A DNA stretch of 13,374 bases from NCBI GenBank assembly GCA_002305535.1, contig DBRE01000042.1, positions 1-13,374 on the forward strand. The letters are read 5' to 3'. The translations under genes were made by a program, and so were the position numbers. Shown here one piece after another: positions 5,455 to 12,021 of this stretch. The stretch is from Syntrophomonas sp. UBA1376 (GTDB lineage: Bacteria > Bacillota > Syntrophomonadia > Syntrophomonadales > Syntrophomonadaceae). The notes under the pieces were generated by a model, which was not told the origin of the DNA, ran no database searches, and was given only the letters and a program-made list of their open reading frames with translations. The first letter of the stretch is position 1; the number at the start of each line of letters is the position of its first letter.

Positions 5455-7662
5455 ATGCCAAGACTCATAATCATCTCCAATCGCTTACCAGTTACCGTTC
5501 AAAAAAAGGACGGGGCTATCACCTATACAGAAAGTGTTGGTGGCCTTGCAACCGGATTAAGCAGCCTTTACAAGCAGTCAGAAGGTCTGTGGATAGGTTG
5601 GCCAGGGATTGCTGCCGAAGAACTCACCCCTTTGGAAAAGGCTGAAATTCAGAGGGTTCTTTTGGAAAGACACCAATGTTTTCCCGTGTTTTTGTCCTAC
5701 AACGAAGTTGAACAGTATTACCATGGCTTTTGTAACAGCACTATCTGGCCACTTTTTCATTACTTTATTGATAAGGTCGATTTCAAAAGTCATAATTGGG
5801 GTATATATAAAGCTGTAAATGAGAAATTCTCTGACAGTACGGAGTTGGTATTGAAAAGTGGAGATATCATATGGGTGCATGATTATCAACTAATGCTGCT
5901 TCCTCAAATGATCAAGGAAAGCCACCCTGATAATGAGGTGGGATTTTTCCTACATATCCCGTTTCCTTCCTATGAAGTTTTCAGGTTGCTCACGTGGCGG
6001 GAAGAACTTTTATACGGTATTTTGGGTGCAGATCTAATTGGATTTCATACCTATGATTATGTGCGCCACTTTCTAAGTAGTGTACGCCGATTGTTGGGAA
6101 TAGAAGACCATTTCAATCGATTAGTCTATGAAGACCGCTATGTACGCGTTGATGCATTTCCCATGGGCATTGATTATGATCGTTTTGCCAGGATCGATTT
6201 GGATTCTTCTCTTGATTTACAACCAACCAATCTGGAGCAAAGAAGCGGTGTGCAAACTATCCTGTCCGTAGATCGACTTGACTATACCAAAGGTATACCA
6301 CAGCGAATCGAAGCATTCCAACAATTTTTAGCACAGTACCCTGAGTATCGAGGTAAGGTGAGATGGAATATTATCATCGCACCCTCGCGAGTGGAAATAG
6401 GCACCTATGATGAACTGCGCAAGGCGGTTACAGAGGCTATCAGTGAAGTCAACGGACAATATGGCACTTTGGACTGGATGCCCATATGGTATTTTTTCCG
6501 ATCTTTTACCCAGGATCAGTTGATCCATTTTTATAGAAATGCAGATGTGATGCTAGTAACCCCATTAAGAGATGGGATGAATCTGGTAGCCAAAGAGTTT
6601 ATCGCTTCCCATATCGATCTAAAAGGGATGCTCGTGCTTAGCGAAACGGCTGGTGCAGCCAGTGAACTGTCCGAGGCGGTGATCGTCAATCCCTATGATT
6701 ATGACGCTATTGGTGCTGGCCTTAAGAAAGCCCTGGAAATGCCACAGGAGGAGCAGCGCTATCGAAATACCATCCTGCATCAACGCTTGAAACGGTATAA
6801 TGTCGAGTTTTGGGCAACTGATTTCATAAAAGAGCTTCATAAATCTGTTTTGGAAACTACCGGCACTAACCGTCAGATCAGTATTGAAAAAGATAGCCAT
6901 ACGCTGGAGTCTGCATACAGAAATGCTGACCGGCGTATACTTTTACTGGATTATGATGGTACTTTGGTGGGTTTTCATGGAGTACCAGACGCGGCCATAC
7001 CTGATGAAGAGATCAGAGGACTTTTGACTGAGCTGACTCAGGACTCGAAAAACACCGTGATAATCATATCAGGTCGAGACAGATCCACCTTGGAAAAATG
7101 GCTGGGAGACATAGACGGACTCTATTTGGTAGCCGGTCATGGACTCTGGGTCTATCTTCCAGAAGAACGAAAATGGAATATGACGGTGGTACCGGACAGT
7201 TCCTGGAAGGATATAGTTCGTCCTATCATTGGAATGTATATAAACCGCATGCCAGGTGCGCTGATGGAAGAGAAGGATTTCTCCATTGCTCTGCATTACA
7301 GGCAATGTGAGTCAAATATGGCTACCATAAAGATAAGAGAGATAAAGGAAACACTCATGGACATGACTAATTCCAGCGTCATCTCCATCCAGGAAGGTAA
7401 TAAAGTGCTGGAACTCAAGGACAGCCGTGTTAATAAGGGAATGGCTGCCACATTTTTTATCGGCCGCGATAAATACGATTTTTGTCTAGGTGTAGGAGAT
7501 GATACAACAGATGAGGATCTATTTGCCGCCATTCCAGAGGATGGATTTTCCATCAAGATAGGCTTGGGTAATACTAATGCTGCCTATTCATTAAAATCGT
7601 GGAAGTCCATGCGTAAGTTGCTTAAAAGATTTATAGAGATTAGCCGGGAGACCGATCGATGA
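5455..7662 (+). CDS. otsAB: Fused trehalose-6-phosphate synthase / trehalose-6-phosphate phosphatase (OtsA-OtsB)
   Basis: This 735-residue bifunctional enzyme has an N-terminal GT20 synthase (about 1-465) and a C-terminal HAD phosphatase (about 490-725). Synthase marks are NRLP near 8-11, GGLATGL from 29, VHDYQLMLLP, FFLHIPFPS, VDRLDYTKG with Arg274 and Lys279 (like E. coli Arg262/Lys267), and PLRDGMNLVAKE with Asp373 and Glu381. Phosphatase marks are LLLDYDGTL with Asp499 nucleophile and Asp501, IISGRD, GHGLWV, NKG and GDDTTDED (681-688). All key residues are present, so both steps should work: UDP-glucose plus glucose-6-phosphate to trehalose-6-phosphate, then to trehalose. ATG 5455 follows GGGGGAGG by 8 bases. 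It is first in a four-gene operon; 30 bases separate it from the GH65 gene. Product is cytosolic. Confidence 0.95.
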   Translation: MPRLIIISNRLPVTVQKKDGAITYTESVGGLATGLSSLYKQSEGLWIGWPGIAAEELTPLEKAEIQRVLLERHQCFPVFLSYNEVEQYYHGFCNSTIWPLFHYFIDKVDFKSHNWGIYKAVNEKFSDSTELVLKSGDIIWVHDYQLMLLPQMIKESHPDNEVGFFLHIPFPSYEVFRLLTWREELLYGILGADLIGFHTYDYVRHFLSSVRRLLGIEDHFNRLVYEDRYVRVDAFPMGIDYDRFARIDLDSSLDLQPTNLEQRSGVQTILSVDRLDYTKGIPQRIEAFQQFLAQYPEYRGKVRWNIIIAPSRVEIGTYDELRKAVTEAISEVNGQYGTLDWMPIWYFFRSFTQDQLIHFYRNADVMLVTPLRDGMNLVAKEFIASHIDLKGMLVLSETAGAASELSEAVIVNPYDYDAIGAGLKKALEMPQEEQRYRNTILHQRLKRYNVEFWATDFIKELHKSVLETTGTNRQISIEKDSHTLESAYRNADRRILLLDYDGTLVGFHGVPDAAIPDEEIRGLLTELTQDSKNTVIIISGRDRSTLEKWLGDIDGLYLVAGHGLWVYLPEERKWNMTVVPDSSWKDIVRPIIGMYINRMPGALMEEKDFSIALHYRQCESNMATIKIREIKETLMDMTNSSVISIQEGNKVLELKDSRVNKGMAATFFIGRDKYDFCLGVGDDTTDEDLFAAIPEDGFSIKIGLGNTNAAYSLKSWKSMRKLLKRFIEISRETDR

Positions 7663-7692
7663 AATTGGGTAACAGGCCCAAAGGAGTTGTCC

Positions 7693-10026
7693 ATGCAAAG
7701 ACCAGCAGCTGTTTACGAATTAAAAAACTTCGCCTTGGATCCTTATAACTTGAAACTAAATGAGGTTCTCTTTCATAATTCCAATGGCTATATTGGGGTG
7801 CGTTATGATTTTGAAGAAGGATATTATGATGGCTTTGAATATTTCCGAAGCCAGTATATCAATGGTGTCTATGATTTCGCTCCGGTCAACCAACCGGAAG
7901 CCCTCCATGGTCTAGTCCGAGAAAAGCAAATCATGCTTAACATAGCAGATACCCAGTCGATCCGGTTGTTCATCGATGGCGAAGAATTCAGTATGTTTAC
8001 CGGGACAATACTGGAAAGCAGCCTTTCCTTGCATATGGAAAAGGGTGTTACAGTGCGCCGGGTAATTTGGCGCTCTCCTACAGGAAAAGAACTTGAGCTT
8101 ACCATCACCCGCATGACTTCATTTCATCAATTAACTCTATTTACCATCGAATACGAGATAAAACCCTTGAATTTTTCGGGCAGTATTTTTATCGAGTCTG
8201 GCCATGATGTGGACGTTGCTAACTTCTATGACCCGTCTGACCCGCGCAATCTCGGTGAGCCTGTGGAATGTCTACAACCAATTAGCGTTGAGATCAAAGA
8301 CGATGCTTCTTATATCAGCACTTCTACCATCAAATCAAACTTGCGAATATGCAGTGGCGTCAAACACCTGATTTCACAGGATACTGAATTCGAGTTTTGG
8401 GTGAACAACGATTCGGCTCTGTGCCGATTTGGTTTGCAAGCAGTGCGTGAACAGCCCATAAAGATGATCAAGTATGCTGTTTTCTGTGATTCCGTACGCT
8501 TTGCTAATTGCAGGAAACAAGCCATCATAGAAATGGATAAAGCCATGACGATCCCTCTCCAACAGCTTTACCGTAAACAAGAGGAGTATCTGAGTGAATA
8601 CTGGCGGAATTGCTTGGTGGAAATCGATGGCGATGATGAATCCCATCTGGCTATGCGGTACAATTTATATCAGCTTATACAGTCAGTCGGTAAGGATATA
8701 CACAGCAATATTGCGCCGAAAGGACTAAGCGGTGAAGGATATGAGGGCCATTTCTTCTGGGATACAGAAATCTATATCCAACCCTATTTTACCATTACTA
8801 ACCCGTCTATTTCCAAAAACCTTATCGAATTTCGTTATGTGACCCTCGATCTAGCCAGAGAAAATGCCAGGAGAATGGGGCACGAAAGGGGAGCACTATA
8901 CCCCTGGCGAACTATCATGGGTCGAGAATGTTCTGGTTTCTTCCCGGCAGGATCTGCGCAGTACCACATCAATGGAGATATTGCCTATTCCATCATTGCC
9001 TATTACCTAGCCACCAAAGATCTTGATTTCATATTGCACCAGGGTGCCGAGATCATTTTTGAAACAGCCCGTATCTGGCTGGACACAGGCAATTTTTACC
9101 AGGGAAAGTTTCATATCAACAGTGTAACCGGACCGGATGAGTACACCTGTGTAGTCAACAACAACTACTACACCAATGTAATGGCCCAGTATCATCTGCG
9201 CTGGGCGGAAAAGTTCTATTATATTCTCCAAGGTGTTCCCCAATTTACGAAGCTAACCGAAAAAATAGCGTTAACAGAGGATGAGATAAGATCCTTTGCC
9301 CTAGCGGCAGATCAGATGTATTTGACTTATGACGAGGAACTAAATATCAACCCACAGGATGACTCTTTCCTCCAGAAAAGCAAATGGGATATCTCGCTTA
9401 TTCCTAAAAACAAATTCCCCCTATTATCTAATTACCATCCGCTGTATTTGTATCGTTACCAGATATGTAAACAAGCAGATACAGTGTTAGCCTATTTCTT
9501 ATTAGAGGATGCCCAACCAGAAGAGGTGATGCGCAACTCCTTCCTTTATTACGAAAAGATAACTACGCATGATTCCTCGCTCTCTCTATGTATCTTTAGT
9601 ATCATGGCAGCTCGTTTGGGCATGATAGAAAAATCCTTTCAGTATTTCGGCGACTCGATCAAACTTGATCTGATGGATCTGCATGGAAACACTGATGACG
9701 GCATCCACACCGCAAATATGGCCGGTAGCTACTTGGCCGTCGTTTATGGGTTCGGCGGTTTCCGCCTTAAGGAGCAGGGCATTTCATTTGCCCCCATTCT
9801 CCCGGTGAACTGGAACAGTTATCTTTTCAAGATATGCTATGAGGACAGTCATCTTAGAGTCGAAGTTCATCCACAGCAGTGCATTTTTACCTTAGAAAGC
9901 GGTTCGGCCCAGAGAATATTGGTGTACGGCAAGGAATATCTGCTGGAAGACAGACTGGTCATTCCCCGCAATAATGCGGCTGATTATCGAAGTGACCCGG
10001 CAGACCGCTCGGGAGGTGACCTATGA
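7693..10026 (+). CDS. GH65 inverting disaccharide phosphorylase, probable trehalose phosphorylase
   Basis: This 777-residue protein has the GH65 layout: N-terminal beta-sandwich (about 1-270), helical linker, (alpha/alpha)6 barrel (about 320-700) and a C-terminal beta-sheet. Marks are HFFWDTE (353-359), GALYPW (400-405), GRECSGFFPAGSAQYHIN (410-427, substrate loop), GPDEYT with the general acid Glu483, VNNNYYTN after it, and HGNTDDGIHTANMAG (664-678), the phosphate-binding stretch. GH65 enzymes use phosphate to split alpha-glucosides and release beta-glucose-1-phosphate. Trehalose is inferred as substrate from the neighbours: otsAB before it, beta-phosphoglucomutase and glucokinase after it. 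Kojibiose, maltose or trehalose-6-phosphate phosphorylase cannot be excluded by sequence reading. ATG 7693 lies 6 bases after AAGGAG; a TTG at 7687 abuts that site. Its stop overlaps the next start (ATGA). Confidence 0.85.
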   Translation: MQRPAAVYELKNFALDPYNLKLNEVLFHNSNGYIGVRYDFEEGYYDGFEYFRSQYINGVYDFAPVNQPEALHGLVREKQIMLNIADTQSIRLFIDGEEFSMFTGTILESSLSLHMEKGVTVRRVIWRSPTGKELELTITRMTSFHQLTLFTIEYEIKPLNFSGSIFIESGHDVDVANFYDPSDPRNLGEPVECLQPISVEIKDDASYISTSTIKSNLRICSGVKHLISQDTEFEFWVNNDSALCRFGLQAVREQPIKMIKYAVFCDSVRFANCRKQAIIEMDKAMTIPLQQLYRKQEEYLSEYWRNCLVEIDGDDESHLAMRYNLYQLIQSVGKDIHSNIAPKGLSGEGYEGHFFWDTEIYIQPYFTITNPSISKNLIEFRYVTLDLARENARRMGHERGALYPWRTIMGRECSGFFPAGSAQYHINGDIAYSIIAYYLATKDLDFILHQGAEIIFETARIWLDTGNFYQGKFHINSVTGPDEYTCVVNNNYYTNVMAQYHLRWAEKFYYILQGVPQFTKLTEKIALTEDEIRSFALAADQMYLTYDEELNINPQDDSFLQKSKWDISLIPKNKFPLLSNYHPLYLYRYQICKQADTVLAYFLLEDAQPEEVMRNSFLYYEKITTHDSSLSLCIFSIMAARLGMIEKSFQYFGDSIKLDLMDLHGNTDDGIHTANMAGSYLAVVYGFGGFRLKEQGISFAPILPVNWNSYLFKICYEDSHLRVEVHPQQCIFTLESGSAQRILVYGKEYLLEDRLVIPRNNAADYRSDPADRSGGDL

Positions 10027-10685
10027 AGTATCAAGCCGTTATTTTTGATCTGGATGGAGTTCTGGTTCATACCGACCGATATCATTACTTGGCCTGGAAA
10101 ACCATTGCCGACGAGTTGGGTGTGACTTTTGACGAGAAGATCAACAATCGGTTAAGGGGTGTGAGCCGCATGGCTTGCCTGGAGATAGTGCTAGAAACAT
10201 ATGACGAACCTCTCACCGATGAGCAAAAAGCATATTATGCAGAGCGAAAAAACCAACGCTACAAACAACTGCTGGAAGAGCTATCGACTCAAGACCTCAG
10301 CGATGAGATACGCCATACCATGGTTTCTCTCAGGGAGCACGGAGTAAAGCTGGCCATAGGTTCTTCAAGTAAGAATGCTAAACTGATTTTACAGAGGATT
10401 GGCTTGGATGATTTTTTTGACGCCGTATCAGATGGTACCAACATTGTCCATTCCAAACCTCATCCGGAAGTTTTTCTCAAGGCCAGTGATTATCTGGGGA
10501 TCCTCCCACAGCAGTGCCTGGTCATCGAAGATGCCATGGCCGGAGTCGAAGCTGCCCTAGCAGCTAATATGGACTGTGCAGTTATGGGAGATGCTCTGGG
10601 ACATCCCCAGGCCACGTATCGACTCAATCATTTCCCAGACCTGTTGCATATCGTATTGGGACAAGATGAGAAGAGGAAAGCCTAA
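10023..10685 (+). CDS. pgmB: Beta-phosphoglucomutase
   Basis: This 220-residue HAD-superfamily protein has a small helical cap after motif I. FDLDGVL gives the phospho-accepting Asp9 and acid/base Asp11. LRGVSR has Arg49, GSSSKN has Ser114, SKPHPEVF has Lys145, and VIEDAMAG has the metal ligands Glu169 and Asp170. These fall at nearly the same numbers as in Lactococcus lactis beta-PGM (recalled), which separates it from simple phosphatases of the superfamily. It converts beta-glucose-1-phosphate to glucose-6-phosphate in the cytosol, exactly what is needed after an inverting GH65 phosphorylase. The start ATG overlaps the GH65 stop (ATGA at 10023-10026), and the stop TAA overlaps the glucokinase start, so translation is coupled on both sides. 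Confidence 0.93.
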   Translation: MKYQAVIFDLDGVLVHTDRYHYLAWKTIADELGVTFDEKINNRLRGVSRMACLEIVLETYDEPLTDEQKAYYAERKNQRYKQLLEELSTQDLSDEIRHTMVSLREHGVKLAIGSSSKNAKLILQRIGLDDFFDAVSDGTNIVHSKPHPEVFLKASDYLGILPQQCLVIEDAMAGVEAALAANMDCAVMGDALGHPQATYRLNHFPDLLHIVLGQDEKRKA

Positions 10686-11710
10686 TGATATTGGCAGCAG
10701 ATATAGGAGGAACAAAATCGCTTTTCGCTTTATGGGAAACCACGGGCAGTTCTTTGCGAATTATTTATCTCCGGCAATATCCCAGTAGGAGCTTTACCTC
10801 ACTGAAGGATGTTATAGAGAATTTCCTAGCCGATTATGCCTCTACACATGGTTGTGCACCCGACATAGAAGTGGCCAGCTTCGGTATGGCAGCTACCATC
10901 ACCAACGAAAGTTGCTTTTTGGTCAATTTAGGATGGACAGTGGAGATCCAGAGCCTAAAGGAGAGGTTCCCCAAAATCCGGAAAATACTGGTCTGCAATG
11001 ATTTGGAAGCTACCGGTTATGGATTGGAACTTTTGCCCTCAAGGGACTTGCACATGCTTACTCCCGCCAGACAGAGCATTGCAACCGTTCCACCGACCCA
11101 AAGAGAATCGCGCCGTGCCATTATTGCTCCGGGCACCGGGCTAGGAGAAGCCTTTTTGCTGGGTAATAAAGTCATTTCCTCAGAGGGATCGCACTGTGAG
11201 TTCGGCCCTCGCTCCGAGATCGAAGTAAAACTATGGCGCTTTTTTCATGAAATATACGACCATGTCAGCTATGAACGCATTTTGTCTGGCCCAGGTCTTT
11301 TTCAACTGGAGCGTTTTGTCCGCCAACAACACCAAGAGGAGACTAGCGATTCCCAGCTGCAGCCCGAAGATATCACCCGTCTAGCGCTTTCTGGAGAATG
11401 CGCCATTTGCCAACAAGCTCTGGATCACTTTGTGGGTATCCTGGGTGCTGAGGCGGGAAATCTTGCCTTGAAGTTCTTGGCAATGGACGGTGTATACCTA
11501 GCTGGCGGTATCCCACCCAAAATATTACCCAAGCTCCAAGATGCGTCTTTCCTGCGCTCTTTCTGCGCTAAAGGTCGCTATTCGCAACTAATGAGCAAAA
11601 TACCCGTGTTCGTTGTACTCAATCCCCATACTGCCCTCTACGGCGCTGCCAGTCTCGCCGCCCAAGCCATACATCCCGGAATCAAGCCTGTATTGATCAC
11701 CGCTCATTGA
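10685..11710 (+). CDS. glk: Glucokinase, E. coli Glk type
   Basis: This 341-residue sugar kinase belongs to the bacterial glucokinase family (PF02685), not the ROK family: no ROK CxCGxxGC zinc motif is seen. DIGGTKS (6-12) is the phosphate-1 loop, and FGMAATITN and VNLGWTVE follow in the family order. CNDLEATGYG has Asn105 and the catalytic-base candidate Asp106. APGTGLGEAFL forms the second phosphate loop, SSEGSHCEFGPR contacts sugar, and YLAGGIPPKI near the C terminus is the adenosine motif. It phosphorylates glucose to glucose-6-phosphate with ATP. In this operon it would recapture the free glucose released by trehalose phosphorolysis. ATG 10685 shares its A with the stop of pgmB (TAATG). 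It is the last gene of the operon; a hairpin with T run follows 75 bases later. Confidence 0.92.
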   Translation: MILAADIGGTKSLFALWETTGSSLRIIYLRQYPSRSFTSLKDVIENFLADYASTHGCAPDIEVASFGMAATITNESCFLVNLGWTVEIQSLKERFPKIRKILVCNDLEATGYGLELLPSRDLHMLTPARQSIATVPPTQRESRRAIIAPGTGLGEAFLLGNKVISSEGSHCEFGPRSEIEVKLWRFFHEIYDHVSYERILSGPGLFQLERFVRQQHQEETSDSQLQPEDITRLALSGECAICQQALDHFVGILGAEAGNLALKFLAMDGVYLAGGIPPKILPKLQDASFLRSFCAKGRYSQLMSKIPVFVVLNPHTALYGAASLAAQAIHPGIKPVLITAH

Positions 11711-12019
11711 TAGGCCTTCATTCTTATCGAAATGTGCCATGCCAAATTGGAACGAACTTAGTGGTGGCTATACTTCATAAAAAAAGCACCTCCAAACATA
11801 AAATTATTAGTCAACATTGGGGGTGCATTTCATTTTTTTGTCCCTATTTTACCTTCGCTTTCTATTTGAGGATTTTGCATGATTCAATAAATCCTTTAAT
11901 ATTGTTGTCACTCTGAGCGATAGCGAAGAGTCTTATAAATGCCGTAGATCCATCGCTACCGCTGAGGATGACATTCTATAAATTACAATGATAATGCAGG
12001 CAAGGTTAATTATGCAAAA
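11711..12019. other. Convergent intergenic region: terminator plus repeat copy 2
   Basis: About 310 bases between the convergent glk and M56-amidase genes. It contains a terminator hairpin (11786-11839) and repeat copy 2 (11871-12021). A short open frame at 11707-11916 runs through the terminator, has no ribosome site and no recognisable protein character, and is not called. Confidence 0.7.
11786..11839. terminator. Probable bidirectional intrinsic terminator after glk
   Basis: GCACCTCC (11786-11793) pairs with GGGGGTGC (11819-11826) over 8 positions, one a T-G wobble, with a 25-base loop. On the + strand a run of seven T follows at 11833-11839. On the - strand the stem is followed by a run of T (complement of A 11779-11785). 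It is placed to end both the trehalose operon and the opposing M56-amidase transcript. Confidence 0.65.
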
Positions 12020-12021
12020 TC
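11871..12021. repeat. MITE-like repeat element, copy 2
   Basis: The left end GATTTTGCATGATT (11871-11884) is the inverse of the right end AATTATGCAAAATC (12008-12021) at 13 of 14 positions. The 68-base core (11906-11973) matches the core of copy 1 at 63 of 68 positions, in the same orientation, and is flanked by TGTCA/TGACA. The total length of about 151 bases is close to copy 1 (154). The palindrome of the core is less perfect here (CATCGCT and CGCTGAG instead of CTTCGCT and CGCTCAG), suggesting an older or decayed copy. The right end supplies two bases of the M56-amidase stop codon (TGA, complement of 12020-12022). No clear target duplication. Confidence 0.8.

Noticed and set aside
11707..11916. 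A 69-codon open frame after glk.
   Set aside because: It has no ribosome site, runs through a terminator hairpin into the repeat element and has no protein-like features.
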